This document shows, in pieces, positions 15,452 to 24,736 of a stretch of DNA of 64,000 nt (position 1 is its first letter; every line of letters starts with the position of its first letter). Source of the DNA: Acidimicrobiales bacterium (lineage in GTDB: Bacteria > Actinomycetota > Acidimicrobiia > Acidimicrobiales > Ilumatobacteraceae); assembly GCA_030828465.1 (NCBI GenBank), contig JAURCL010000003.1, positions 1 to 64,000 of the forward strand, in the 5' to 3' direction. A program made the position numbers and the translations under genes. Under the pieces are notes generated by a model. It saw nothing but the letters and a program-made list of their open reading frames with translations, had not been told where the DNA came from and did not search any database.

Positions 15452-17209
15452 TCAGCCAGGAGTGATCACGACGACCGTGTCGCCGCCACCAACGGTGTCA
15501 CCGGGGGAGACCTTCACCTCGGCGACCGTGCCCGAGACATCAGCCGAGATCTGATTCTCCATCTTCATCGCCTCAAGCACCACCACCGCTTGGCCGGCCT
15601 CCACCGTCTGGCCGACCTCCACCATCACCTTGACGATCGTGCCCTGCATCGGCACCGTCACCTGACCGGAGCCCCCGCCGGAGGAACCGCCCCCACCGGA
15701 CCGTTTCGCCCGCTTCGGCGCCGCAGCCGCCACCCCGACCGTCTCTGGCACCCACATGCGCACCGAGAACCGACGACCGTTCACCTCGACCGTGGTCGTG
15801 CGCTCCACCAACGGTTCGGCATCGGAGTCCGGTGCCGCCGCCGGGGTCGCAGACACCCCGGAGAGATCGAGGGTCTGCTCGACCCACTTCGTGGAATGCT
15901 CCACCGCCGCGAAATCAGGATGCTCGAGAATCGCGATGTCGGCCGGAATCGTTGTGGCCACCCCCGACACACGCATCTCGCGCAACGCCGTGATCGTGCG
16001 CGCGATCGCCGTGTCACGGTCGCGACCCCACACGATCAACTTGCCGACCAGGTTGTCGTAGTACTGGCTGATCTCGTCACCGGACTCGTAACCCGTGTCG
16101 AAACGCACCCCGAACCCGCTCGGCGCCGCCAACTCGGTGATCGGACCCGGCGACGGCAAGAACGCCCCACCAGCCGGATCCTCAGCGTTGATACGTACCT
16201 CGATCCCCGCACCGGTACGCCGCGCCGCCACCTCATCTTGGGTCATCGGCAACGACTCACCCGCTGCCACCCGAATCTGCCACTCGACGAGATCGATCCC
16301 GGTGATCACCTCGGTCACCGGATGCTCCACCTGCAGACGGGTGTTCATCTCGAGGAAGAAGAACTCTCCCTCCTGATAGATGAACTCGACGGTGCCGGCG
16401 TTGTAATAGCCGACCGCCTTCGCTGCCTTGACGGCCGCCTCACCCATCGCCTCCTCGACACCATCGGGAAGACCCGGAGCCGGTGCCTCCTCGATCAACT
16501 TCTGGTGACGTCGCTGCGCTGAGCAGTCACGCGTCGACACCCACACCACGTTCCCCTGCTGATCGCCGACGATCTGCACCTCGACATGGCGGGGCCAGGT
16601 CAGATAGCGCTCGACATACACCTCATCGCGACCGAAAAACGCCTTCGCCTCGCGCTGCGCGCTCGCCATCGCCTCCTCGACCGCTTCGGCCGACTCGACG
16701 ACTTTCATGCCGCGGCCCCCACCACCGAAGGCCGCCTTGATGCACACCGGCCAACCGAACTCATCACCGAAGGCGCGGATCTCGTCCGGGCCCTTCGCGA
16801 ACTCGGTGGTGCCTGGAACGATCGGGGCGCCACCGCGCTGAGCGGCCAGACGCGACGACACCTTGTCACCCATCTCGTCGATCGCCGCCGGAGGAGGACC
16901 GATCCACGCCACACCCATCTCGGTGATCGCCCGAGCGAAATCTGCGTTCTCGGAAAAGAACCCGTAGCCCGGATGCACCGCGTCGGCCCCCGAGGCGCGG
17001 ATCGCGTCCAGGATCGCCTCGGTGTTCAGGTAACTCTCCGCCGCCGTCTGCCCGCCGAGGGCGTAGGCCTCATCGGCGAGACGGACATGCAGGGCGTTGC
17101 GATCGAGCTCGGAGTACACCGCGACCGTGGCGATCCCCATTTCTCGAGCGGCCCGGATGACCCGGACCGCGATCTCCCCTCGGTTGGCGATCAGGATCTT
17201 CGACAGCAC
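15452..17209 (-). CDS. accA: Acyl-CoA carboxylase alpha chain (biotin carboxylase plus BCCP)
   Basis: 585-residue fused subunit that carboxylates biotin with bicarbonate and ATP, for acetyl/propionyl-CoA carboxylase. N-terminal biotin carboxylase domain KILIANRGEIAVRVIRAARE, ATP-grasp glycine loop FGGGGRGMKVV, and the conserved EMNTRLQVEHPVTE. A Gly/Ser linker near residue 505 joins it to a biotinyl domain with EAMKMENQ, whose lysine takes biotin. A GTG at 17209 is preferred over a TTG at 17218, because the TTG lies inside the -10 hexamer. The beta subunit is not in the window. Divergent from the biotin ligase that modifies it. Confidence 0.93.
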   Translation of the reverse strand: MLSKILIANRGEIAVRVIRAAREMGIATVAVYSELDRNALHVRLADEAYALGGQTAAESYLNTEAILDAIRASGADAVHPGYGFFSENADFARAITEMGVAWIGPPPAAIDEMGDKVSSRLAAQRGGAPIVPGTTEFAKGPDEIRAFGDEFGWPVCIKAAFGGGGRGMKVVESAEAVEEAMASAQREAKAFFGRDEVYVERYLTWPRHVEVQIVGDQQGNVVWVSTRDCSAQRRHQKLIEEAPAPGLPDGVEEAMGEAAVKAAKAVGYYNAGTVEFIYQEGEFFFLEMNTRLQVEHPVTEVITGIDLVEWQIRVAAGESLPMTQDEVAARRTGAGIEVRINAEDPAGGAFLPSPGPITELAAPSGFGVRFDTGYESGDEISQYYDNLVGKLIVWGRDRDTAIARTITALREMRVSGVATTIPADIAILEHPDFAAVEHSTKWVEQTLDLSGVSATPAAAPDSDAEPLVERTTTVEVNGRRFSVRMWVPETVGVAAAAPKRAKRSGGGGSSGGGSGQVTVPMQGTIVKVMVEVGQTVEAGQAVVVLEAMKMENQISADVSGTVAEVKVSPGDTVGGGDTVVVITPG

Positions 17210-17213
17210 GGAT

Positions 17214-17222
17214 GACAATGTA
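17214..17222. promoter_or_regulatory. Overlapping divergent -10 elements, carboxylase and biotin ligase
   Basis: GACAATGTA contains GACAAT on the plus strand (17214-17219, 9 nt before the birA GTG) and TACATT on the minus strand (17222-17217, 7 nt before the carboxylase GTG). The start codons are separated by 19 bp only. Confidence 0.5.
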
Positions 17223-17228
17223 GGTGGC

Positions 17229-17978
17229 GTGGACCTGCCACCACATCCTCAAGCCGTTCCGGTCAAGGCCCCAGCGCACCTCACCGAGCGTGGATGGCGG
17301 CTCTGGCACGTCGACGAGACCGGGAGCACCAACACCGACCTCGCCGCAGCGGCCGCCGCTGGTGCCCCCGACCGCACCGTGCTGCGCACCGACCACCAGA
17401 CCGCCGGCCGCGGTCGACTCGACCGTCGATGGGACGCCCCACCAGGCACCAACCTGCTGGTGTCAATCCTGCATCGTCACGTTCCCGACCCTCCCGTCGC
17501 CCTGACCCACCGCACCGGACTCGCCCTCGTGCGGGCCGTCGTAGCCACCACCGGAGCGAACGCCCGACTCAAATGGCCGAACGACCTGTTGCTCGTTGGC
17601 GAAGACGGCGAGACCGGCAAAGCCGCCGGCATGCTCGCCCAGGCCAACCCTGACGGCTCCGTGATCGTTGGCTGCGGTATCAACATCGGCTGGGCACCCG
17701 ACGGCGCGACCCGACTCGGCGACACCATCACCCCGAGCGAACTCCTCGAAGCGCTCCTCACCGAATTCGACCGACTCGGTGACGACACCGAAGCCGAAGC
17801 CGCCTACCGCGACAACCTCGACACCATCGGCCGAGCGGTCCGCGTCGACACGCCAACCGGCGCCATCGAAGGACGAGCCACCGGCGTGGCCGACGACGGC
17901 TCCCTCGAAGTGCTCGACGCCTGCGCCGTCACCCACCGGATCGGCGTCGGCGACGTGATCCACCTCCGTCCGGCCTGA
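17229..17978 (+). CDS. birA: Biotin-[acetyl-CoA-carboxylase] ligase
   Basis: 249-residue monofunctional biotin protein ligase: DETGSTNTDLAA near residue 34, biotin-adenylate loop TAGRGRLDRRWDAPPG, LKWPNDLLL near 118 and GCGINIG near 155, followed by a small C-terminal SH3-like domain. It lacks the N-terminal DNA-binding domain of E. coli BirA, so it cannot be a repressor by that route. It attaches biotin to the BCCP domain of the divergent carboxylase gene. GTG start, leaderless. Confidence 0.92.
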   Translation: MDLPPHPQAVPVKAPAHLTERGWRLWHVDETGSTNTDLAAAAAAGAPDRTVLRTDHQTAGRGRLDRRWDAPPGTNLLVSILHRHVPDPPVALTHRTGLALVRAVVATTGANARLKWPNDLLLVGEDGETGKAAGMLAQANPDGSVIVGCGINIGWAPDGATRLGDTITPSELLEALLTEFDRLGDDTEAEAAYRDNLDTIGRAVRVDTPTGAIEGRATGVADDGSLEVLDACAVTHRIGVGDVIHLRPA

Positions 17979-17982
17979 CCAC

Positions 17983-17988
17983 TAGCGT
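17983..17988 (+). promoter_or_regulatory. -10 element of the LCP gene
   Basis: TAGCGT ends 6 nt before the GTG at 17995, within the 16-nt gap after birA. Confidence 0.5.
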
Positions 17989-17994
17989 GCCCTC

Positions 17995-19011
17995 GTGCCC
18001 ACGTGGCTCACGAGATCCCCCCTCCCGACGATGTTCGCCGTCGCCGCGGTCGTCGCCGCATCCGGCGCCATCGGCCTCACCGCCGCCACCGGTGACCGCA
18101 TCGCCGAAGTCGAACGCATCGAAGGTCTCGAGGTCGTCCTCGCCGAGCGACCCGTCGACGACGTCGGCGAACCGATCGAGGTCCCGCCCACCGAGAACTA
18201 CCTCCTCGTCGGATCCGACTCCCGAGAAGGAATCACCGCCGACGACCCCGACTTCGGCGCCATCGGCGACACCAGCATCGTGAGCGGACGCCGCGCCGAC
18301 GTGATCATGGTGCTGAGAAGAGAACTCGACGGCGGACTGCACCTGATCAGCCTCCCGCGCGACCTGTGGCTCCGCATCCCCGGCACCGGCGGCTCCAACC
18401 GCATCAACTCCGCCTACCGAGGCGGCCCCGAACGCATTGTCGCCACCGTCACCGAGACCCTCGGCATTCCCATCAACCACTACGTCGAGGTCAACTTCGT
18501 CGGCTTCCGCGACATCGTCAACGAGATCGGTGGCGTGGAGATCTGCTTCGCCCACCCCGCCCGCGACCCGAAGACCGGCCTCGACCAGCAGCCCGGATGC
18601 AACACCCTCGACGGCATCCAAGCCCTCGCCTACGCCCGAAGCCGCTCATACCAAGAGTTCCGGGAAGGGGAGTGGCGCACCGACGGCCGCGCCGACCTCG
18701 GCCGCATCGAACGCCAGCAACTCTTTATGCGGGCCGCTGCCGACGGCGTCGTGCGGCGCCTCACCGATCAGCCCTTCTCCTCCGGTGAGCTGATTCAGGC
18801 GGTCACCGCCTCCGTGCGCGTCGACGCCGCCCTCGAACCCTTCGCCGCCGCCGAGGGCCTCCGCCGCTCCTTCGGCAACGGCTTCACGACCTACAGCCTT
18901 CCCGTCTACGGCGACAACGTCGACGGCAACAGCGTGCTGCGGCTCGGAGAGGGCGCCGACACCATCCTCGAGTTCTTCCGCGGCAACACCCCGCCACCGG
19001 CCACCGAATAA
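17995..19011 (+). CDS. LytR-CpsA-Psr (LCP) family cell-wall glycopolymer ligase
   Basis: 338 residues: a single N-terminal membrane helix (about 10-30), then an extracytoplasmic LCP domain with VGSDSREG, RADVIMVLRREL, the arginine motif LISLPRDLWLRIPG, NRINSAYRGG and LDGIQALAYARSRS. LCP proteins transfer undecaprenyl-linked polymers to peptidoglycan (or arabinogalactan in mycolata). Its position at the head of the rhamnose and glycosyltransferase cluster fits attachment of the polymer made downstream. Confidence 0.92.
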   Translation: MPTWLTRSPLPTMFAVAAVVAASGAIGLTAATGDRIAEVERIEGLEVVLAERPVDDVGEPIEVPPTENYLLVGSDSREGITADDPDFGAIGDTSIVSGRRADVIMVLRRELDGGLHLISLPRDLWLRIPGTGGSNRINSAYRGGPERIVATVTETLGIPINHYVEVNFVGFRDIVNEIGGVEICFAHPARDPKTGLDQQPGCNTLDGIQALAYARSRSYQEFREGEWRTDGRADLGRIERQQLFMRAAADGVVRRLTDQPFSSGELIQAVTASVRVDAALEPFAAAEGLRRSFGNGFTTYSLPVYGDNVDGNSVLRLGEGADTILEFFRGNTPPPATE

Positions 19012-19052
19012 GGCCGATAGGGCGTCCCCGGCCGGCCGAGTCCCACCGCCAC

Positions 19053-19058
19053 TAGAGT
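19053..19058 (+). promoter_or_regulatory. -10 element of rmlA
   Basis: TAGAGT ends 8 nt before the rmlA ATG; no Shine-Dalgarno between. Confidence 0.5.
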
Positions 19059-19066
19059 CGACGCCG

Positions 19067-20146
19067 ATGAAGGCGCTGATCCTCGCCGGGGGTGCCGGCA
19101 CGCGGCTCCGGCCGATCACCCACACCCGGGCCAAACAGCTCGTGCCGGTCGCCAACAAGCCGATCCTGTTCTACGGCATCGAGGCGATGGTCTCGGCCGG
19201 CATCACCGAGATCGGTGTGATCGTCGGCGACACCCGCGACGAGGTCATGGCCGCCCTCGGCGACGGCTCCGCCTTCGGCGCCGCCATCACCTACCTCCCG
19301 CAGGACCAGCCCCTCGGGCTCGCCCACTGCGTGCTCATCGCCCGCGACTTCCTCGGCGACGACGATTTCGTGATGTACCTCGGTGACAACCTCCTCGAAC
19401 AAGACCTCGCCGCCTTCGTCGACGCCTTCCGCACCGCCCGCGCCGGCGACCAGCCACCCGACGCCCAGATCCTCCTCAAGCAGGTGCCCGACCCGCACCG
19501 CTTCGGCATCGCCGAACTCGACGACCGCGGCGACGTCATCCATCTCGTCGAGAAGCCGGCCGACCCGCCATCAGATCTCGCCCTCGTCGGCGTGTACCTC
19601 TTCGACGCCGGCATCCACGAAGCCGTCGCCGCCATCGAACCCTCCCCACGCGGAGAACTCGAGATCACCGATGCCATCCAATGGCTCGTCGACCAGGGAC
19701 GACGGGTGCGTTGCGAACTCCTCACCGGCTGGTGGATCGACACCGGGAAACTCACCCCGCTCCTCGAAGCCAACCGACTGCTCCTCGAGCGCATCGAGCC
19801 GACCGTCGAAGGCACCGTCGACGAGGCCTCCGTCATCGACGGCCGCGTCCACATCGGCGCCGGCGCGACCGTCACCGGATCGACCATCCGCGGTCCTGTC
19901 TCGATCGGACCCGGCGCCGTCATCGAGAACGCCTTCATCGGGCCCTTCTCCGCCATCGGCGCCCGCTGCCGCGTCGTGTCGTCTGAGATCGAGCACTCTG
20001 TGCTCATGGACGACTCCTCGGTGATCGACGTGCCCCGGCTCGAGGACAGCCTCATCGGATCGCACGCCGAGGTGATGCGCTCGCGCCGCAAACCGCGAGC
20101 GCTGCGCCTCATGGTGGGTGACCACTGCCAGATCGACGCCGAATGA
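19067..20146 (+). CDS. rmlA: Glucose-1-phosphate thymidylyltransferase, long form
   Basis: Makes dTDP-glucose from glucose-1-phosphate and dTTP, the first step to dTDP-rhamnose. 359 residues: nucleotidyltransferase domain with LAGGAGTRLRPITHTRAKQL and YLGDNLLEQ (metal-binding Asp), and a C-terminal left-handed beta helix of hexapeptide-like repeats (VEGTVDEASVIDGRVHIGAG, split repeats to about residue 345). This is the StrD/long RmlA type rather than the 290-residue E. coli type. First gene of a rmlA-rmlC-rmlB-rmlD operon. Confidence 0.9.
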   Translation: MKALILAGGAGTRLRPITHTRAKQLVPVANKPILFYGIEAMVSAGITEIGVIVGDTRDEVMAALGDGSAFGAAITYLPQDQPLGLAHCVLIARDFLGDDDFVMYLGDNLLEQDLAAFVDAFRTARAGDQPPDAQILLKQVPDPHRFGIAELDDRGDVIHLVEKPADPPSDLALVGVYLFDAGIHEAVAAIEPSPRGELEITDAIQWLVDQGRRVRCELLTGWWIDTGKLTPLLEANRLLLERIEPTVEGTVDEASVIDGRVHIGAGATVTGSTIRGPVSIGPGAVIENAFIGPFSAIGARCRVVSSEIEHSVLMDDSSVIDVPRLEDSLIGSHAEVMRSRRKPRALRLMVGDHCQIDAE

Positions 20147-20167
20147 CCGCCACCCACGGGAGCCGAC

Positions 20168-20734
20168 ATGCCTGACGTACTCACCCTCGCTGACGCCATC
20201 GGCACCGACATCGCCGGAGTGCGCGTCGTGCAGCCACAGATCCATGGCGACGAGCGCGGCCTTTTCATCGAGACCTACCGTCGCGAGTGGATTCCACAGG
20301 CCCGCGAGATGCTGCAGTCGAACCGGTCAAACAAGCAGGCTGGCGCCGTGGTCGGCCTTCACTACCACCTCCACCAGGCCGACTACTGGTACGTGCCCGT
20401 CGGCACCGCCCGCGTCGTCCTCCACGACCTCCGCGAAGGTGGACCGACCGACGGGGCAACGGCCTGCTTCGACATCAGCGGCGAGAACCACTGGGGCGTC
20501 TACATCCCACCCGGCGTCGCCCACGGCTTCGCCTCGCTCACCGACGTCGTCATGACCTACCTCGTCGACGGCTACTACAACCCCGCCGACGAACTCGGAG
20601 TCGCGTGGAACGACCCGGCACTCGGAGCCGACTGGGGAGTCACCGACCCGATCGTGTCCGAACGCGATCGCACCAATCCGCTGCGCGCCGACCTCCCCGA
20701 AGGTCGCCGCCCCTACTGGCCGATGCGCACCTGA
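20168..20734 (+). CDS. rmlC: dTDP-4-dehydrorhamnose 3,5-epimerase
   Basis: 188-residue RmlC cupin. FIETYRREW, then VVGLHYHLHQADYWYVPVG with the catalytic His, IPPGVAHGFASLTD and the C-terminal NDPALGADWGVTDPIVSERD all follow the family. Converts dTDP-4-keto-6-deoxyglucose to dTDP-4-keto-rhamnose. ATG at 20168 has GGAG just upstream; 21 nt after rmlA, 7 nt before rmlB. Confidence 0.9.
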   Translation: MPDVLTLADAIGTDIAGVRVVQPQIHGDERGLFIETYRREWIPQAREMLQSNRSNKQAGAVVGLHYHLHQADYWYVPVGTARVVLHDLREGGPTDGATACFDISGENHWGVYIPPGVAHGFASLTDVVMTYLVDGYYNPADELGVAWNDPALGADWGVTDPIVSERDRTNPLRADLPEGRRPYWPMRT

Positions 20735-20741
20735 GGCACCC

Positions 20742-21701
20742 ATGAAGTACTTCGTCACCGGCGGCGCCGGATTCATCGGCTCGAACTACGTGCGTTGGCT
20801 CCTCGCCAACACCGACCACCAGATCACCGTCTACGACAAGCTCACCTACGCCGGCAACCTCGAGAACCTGAGCGACGTCCTCGACGATCCGCGCTGCACC
20901 TTCGTTCAAGGCGACATCTGCGACCGAGAGGCCGTCGAAGCGAATCTTCCCGGCCACGAGATCGTCGTCCACTTCGCTGCCGAAAGCCACGTCGATCGCT
21001 CGATCGTCGACCCCTACGCGTTCGTGCACACCAACGTCTTCGGCACCAACGTGCTCTGCGACGTCGCTAACCGCTCCGAGATCGACCGCTTCGTGCACAT
21101 CTCGACTGACGAGACCTACGGCTCCATCGACGTCGGGTCGTTCACCGAGACCGACCGGCTCACCCCCCGCTCGCCCTACTCGGCAGCCAAAGCGGGCTCC
21201 GACCTCATCGCGCTCTCCTACGTCACCACCTACGGCATGCCGGTCGTCGTCACCCGGTGCTCCAACAACTACGGGCCGTACCAGTACCCAGAGAAGCTCA
21301 TCCCGCTGTTCACCACCAACCTCCTCGACGGGCTGAAGGTGCCCCTCTACGGAGACGGCGGAAACGTGCGCGACTGGATCCACGTCGAAGACCACAACCG
21401 CGCCGTCCAAGTCGTGCTCGAACGCGGCGAGGTCGGCGAGATCTACAACATCGGCGCCCACAACGAGATCACCAACCGCGAGATCACCCACCGCCTGATC
21501 GAACTCTGCGGACGCGATGAGTCGTTCATCGAACCGGTCGCCGATCGCCTCGGTCACGACCGTCGCTACTCAGTCGACATCGAGCGGCTCACCGCCCTCG
21601 GCTGGAGCCTCACCCGCGACTTCGAGACCGGACTCGCCGAGACCGTCGAGTGGTACCGCGAACACCGCGACTGGTGGGAGCCGCTCAAGGCGAGGACCTG
21701 A
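20742..21701 (+). CDS. rmlB: dTDP-glucose 4,6-dehydratase
   Basis: 319-residue extended SDR. GGAGFIGSNYVRWLL binds NAD; ISTDETYGSI and SPYSAAKAGSD carry the catalytic Thr-Asp-Glu and YxxxK; CSNNYGPYQYPEKLIPL and RDWIHVEDH are diagnostic of RmlB. Second step to dTDP-rhamnose. The stop overlaps the rmlD start (TGATG). Confidence 0.95.
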   Translation: MKYFVTGGAGFIGSNYVRWLLANTDHQITVYDKLTYAGNLENLSDVLDDPRCTFVQGDICDREAVEANLPGHEIVVHFAAESHVDRSIVDPYAFVHTNVFGTNVLCDVANRSEIDRFVHISTDETYGSIDVGSFTETDRLTPRSPYSAAKAGSDLIALSYVTTYGMPVVVTRCSNNYGPYQYPEKLIPLFTTNLLDGLKVPLYGDGGNVRDWIHVEDHNRAVQVVLERGEVGEIYNIGAHNEITNREITHRLIELCGRDESFIEPVADRLGHDRRYSVDIERLTALGWSLTRDFETGLAETVEWYREHRDWWEPLKART

Positions 21702-22555
21702 TGCGGGTACTCGTCACCGGCGCCGAGGGCCAACTCGGACGCGACGTCGCGCGCGTCTGCGCCGAAGCCGGCGACGAGGTCATCGCTGCCGGCCGCGACC
21801 GGCTCGACATCACCGACCGAGCGAGCGTCCACGCGGCTATCGCCTCCACCCGACCCGACGCCGTCATCAACTGCGCTGCCCACACCGCCGTCGATGCCTG
21901 CGAAAGCGAAGAGGAGCGAGCCCACCTCATCAACGGCCTCGCCGTGCGCTGGCTCGCCGAAGCCGTCGATGCCCATGAGAGCCACCTCGTGCAGATCAGC
22001 ACCGATTACGTCTTCGACGGCACCCTCGACCGGCCGTATCGCGAATGGGACACCGTCAACCCCGCCAGCGCCTACGGACGATCCAAACTTGCCGGCGAAA
22101 CCGAAGCCGCCGCCATCGGCACCAACTCGGCGATCGTGCGCACCTCCTGGGTGTGTGGCGAGCACGGCAACAACATGGTCGCCACCGTGCTTCGCCTCAT
22201 CGGCGAGCGCGACCACCTCAGCTTCGTCGACGACCAGATCGGCAACCCCACCTTCACCGCCGACCTCGCCCTCGCCCTGCGCTCCGTCGCTCTCGAACGG
22301 CTCAGCGGCATCCACCACCTGACCAACTCCGGGCCCGTTTCCTGGTTCGAGTTCGTCCGCGAGATCGTCAGGGCCGCCGGTCGCGACCCCTCGATGGTCA
22401 GCCCGATATCGACCACCGACCTCGCCCCGCCCCGCCCCGCACCACGACCCGCCAACAGCGTCCTCGACAACGCCGTCTGGCGACTCGCCGGACGGGCGCC
22501 GCTCCGACACCACAGCGAACCCCTCGCCGAACTCGTGGCGCGCCTCACCGGGTGA
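21701..22555 (+). CDS. rmlD: dTDP-4-dehydrorhamnose reductase
   Basis: 284-residue SDR that completes dTDP-L-rhamnose with NADPH. VTGAEGQLGRDVARV at the N-terminus, ISTDYVFDGT, the catalytic SAYGRSKLAGE (YxxxK), RTSWVCGEHGNNMV and VDDQIGNPTFTADLA are family hallmarks. ATG at 21701 overlaps the rmlB stop by one base. Confidence 0.94.
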   Translation: MRVLVTGAEGQLGRDVARVCAEAGDEVIAAGRDRLDITDRASVHAAIASTRPDAVINCAAHTAVDACESEEERAHLINGLAVRWLAEAVDAHESHLVQISTDYVFDGTLDRPYREWDTVNPASAYGRSKLAGETEAAAIGTNSAIVRTSWVCGEHGNNMVATVLRLIGERDHLSFVDDQIGNPTFTADLALALRSVALERLSGIHHLTNSGPVSWFEFVREIVRAAGRDPSMVSPISTTDLAPPRPAPRPANSVLDNAVWRLAGRAPLRHHSEPLAELVARLTG

Positions 22556-22559
22556 CGAC

Positions 22560-23624
22560 ATGCGCGTCGCCTACACGATGGAGCAGTGCTGGCACGACGT
22601 GCCAGGAGGCACCGCTGTCGCCACCCTCCGCGTCGCCGATGAACTGACCGCCCACCACGGCATCGAACTCGTCGGCGTCGCCGGTCGCCACCGCCGGCCA
22701 CCGGTCACCGGATTCGAACCCACCATCCCCGTCAGCACCGTCCCCCTTGCCCGGCCGCTCCTCTACGACGCCTGGATCCGACTCCGCTGGCCGCTCGTCG
22801 AATCCGCCACCGGACCCGTCGACCTCTGCCACTCCACCGCCGGCATCCCCGCCCCCAGCCGCGCGCCGTCGATCGTCACCCTCCACGACATCGCCTTCCT
22901 CCGACGACCCGACCGACTCACCCGCCGCGGAGCCCGAGTGCTCACCCGAGCCGTCGACCGAGCCCGGGCCGCGCGACTCATTACCTGCCCCAGTGAGACC
23001 GTCGCCGAGGAACTCGCCGGGATCGGCTTCAACCGCGAGCGCATCCGCGTCATCCCCTGGGGAGTCGACCCGCACCACACCACCGACGACCAAATCGAAC
23101 GAGCCCGAGGCGCACACTCCCTTCCCGAGCGCTACGTGCTCGCCGTCGGCACCCTCGAACCACGCAAGAACCTGCGTCGGCTCATCGAGGCCATGAAAGC
23201 CATCGACCTCCCGCTCGTCGTCGCCGGCGCCGACGGCTGGGGTGGGATCGCCCGAGAGCTCGCGGACAGCGCCGACGTGCGCTTCCTCGGACACGTCGAC
23301 CCCGCCGACCTCCCCGCGATCTACTCCGCGGCCGAACTGCTCGCCTACCCGAGCGAGGACGAAGGCTTCGGACTCCCCGTGCTCGAAGCCATGAGCGCCG
23401 GCACACCGGTGGTGACCAGCCACGGCACCGCCACCGAGGACGTCGCCGGGGGAGCAGCCGTACTCGTCGACCCCTACGACACCGCATCCATCACCGCCGG
23501 CATCGAAACCGCTCTCGCTGACCGGGACCGACTCATCGAACTCGGAAAGCACCGCGCCGCCGAGCACAGCTGGGCAGCCACCGCCGCAGCAACCGCCGCC
23601 GCCTACCGCGAGGCGCTCGGATGA
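22560..23624 (+). CDS. Glycosyltransferase family 4
   Basis: 354-residue GT-B enzyme. The C-terminal half has VGTLEPRKNLRRLIEA, PADLPAIYSAAELLAYPS and EDEGFGLPVLEAMSAGTPVV, the sugar-nucleotide-binding EX7E motif of GT4 retaining transferases. Acceptor and donor unknown; dTDP-rhamnose or GDP-mannose are candidates because both are made by neighbours. Starts 4 nt after rmlD. Confidence 0.88.
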   Translation: MRVAYTMEQCWHDVPGGTAVATLRVADELTAHHGIELVGVAGRHRRPPVTGFEPTIPVSTVPLARPLLYDAWIRLRWPLVESATGPVDLCHSTAGIPAPSRAPSIVTLHDIAFLRRPDRLTRRGARVLTRAVDRARAARLITCPSETVAEELAGIGFNRERIRVIPWGVDPHHTTDDQIERARGAHSLPERYVLAVGTLEPRKNLRRLIEAMKAIDLPLVVAGADGWGGIARELADSADVRFLGHVDPADLPAIYSAAELLAYPSEDEGFGLPVLEAMSAGTPVVTSHGTATEDVAGGAAVLVDPYDTASITAGIETALADRDRLIELGKHRAAEHSWAATAAATAAAYREALG

Positions 23625-24736
23625 TCCACGCGGCCGTCAACCTGCTGTGGTGCGCCCACGGACGAGTCGGCGGATCCGAGGAATACCTCGTGCGCCAACT
23701 CATCGGCCTCGCCGAGGTCGCCACCGACATCACCTGCGAACTGCACCTCGCTGCCCGCCTCGCCGACGCCCACCCGGCGCTCGCGCGACACCGACTGCGC
23801 CCCACCCGCCTCGACGTCGACCGGCGAGCCCTTCGCATCCCCGCCGAGCACACCACCCTCGCCCTCGCCACCCGCGGAGCCGACCTCGTCCACCACGGCG
23901 GTGGCACCGCGCCGCTCTGGGGACGCGGACCACGCGTCGTGACCGTGCACGACCTCCAGTACCTGCGCCTCCCGCACTACTTCAGCCGCGTGCGACTGAC
24001 CTACCTGCGGGCGATGATGGGCCAAAGCATCAAACGGGCCACCGTGGTCACCACCCCCACCGCCCACGTCGCCGCCACCGTCACCGCGGCCTTCGGCATC
24101 GATCCCGACCGCATCGTCGTCGTGCCCCACGGAGTGCCCGCCGCCGACGTCACCGACACCGAGATCACCGACACCCGCCGCGCGCACCTTGGCGACACCG
24201 ACGGCCGCCTCGTGGTGCTCCCAGCGATCACCCACCCCCACAAGGGCCACCTCCGCATGATCGACGCGTTCACCCGATGGTCGCGCCCAGACGATCGACT
24301 CGTGCTCATCGGGGGAACGGGCACCGCCGAGGAGCGGGTCACTCTGGCCATAGCCAACAGCGGAATCGGTGATCGGATCTCCCGGCTCGGCCGCGTGAGC
24401 GACCGCGAGCGCGACACCCTCATCGCCTCTGCCGACGTGCTCGCGCTTCCCAGCGAGGAGGAGGGCTTCGGCGCACCCGTCGTCGAAGCCATGGCTGCGG
24501 GCACCCCGGTCGTCGTCTCTGACATCCCCGCCCTCCACGAAGTGGCCGCCGGAGCCGCCGTCATCGCCGCCGACACCCACAACGGACTCGTCGACGCCCT
24601 CGACGAGGCGATCACCGATCGAGACCGACTAGCCGCCGCCGGACACGAACGAGCCGCGCGGTACACCACCGAGGCGAGCGGGAGAGCTCTCGCCTCGGCC
24701 TACCGCCGCGCCGTCGGTCAGGAGGGCGACACATGA
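23621..24736 (+). CDS. Glycosyltransferase family 4
   Basis: 371-residue GT4. VTVHDLQYLRLPHYFSRVRL (donor-side N-terminal domain), LPAITHPHKGHLRMIDAF, and EEEGFGAPVVEAMAAGTPVV with the EX7E motif. ATG overlaps the previous gene by 4 nt, and it overlaps the next by 4 nt, so three GT4 genes are co-translated. Specificity not predictable. Confidence 0.88.
   Translation: MIHAAVNLLWCAHGRVGGSEEYLVRQLIGLAEVATDITCELHLAARLADAHPALARHRLRPTRLDVDRRALRIPAEHTTLALATRGADLVHHGGGTAPLWGRGPRVVTVHDLQYLRLPHYFSRVRLTYLRAMMGQSIKRATVVTTPTAHVAATVTAAFGIDPDRIVVVPHGVPAADVTDTEITDTRRAHLGDTDGRLVVLPAITHPHKGHLRMIDAFTRWSRPDDRLVLIGGTGTAEERVTLAIANSGIGDRISRLGRVSDRERDTLIASADVLALPSEEEGFGAPVVEAMAAGTPVVVSDIPALHEVAAGAAVIAADTHNGLVDALDEAITDRDRLAAAGHERAARYTTEASGRALASAYRRAVGQEGDT

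Noticed and set aside
17216-17218. TTG at 17218 as the carboxylase start
   Set aside because: It lies inside the -10 hexamer TACATT; the GTG at 17209 fits the family N-terminus and the promoter spacing.
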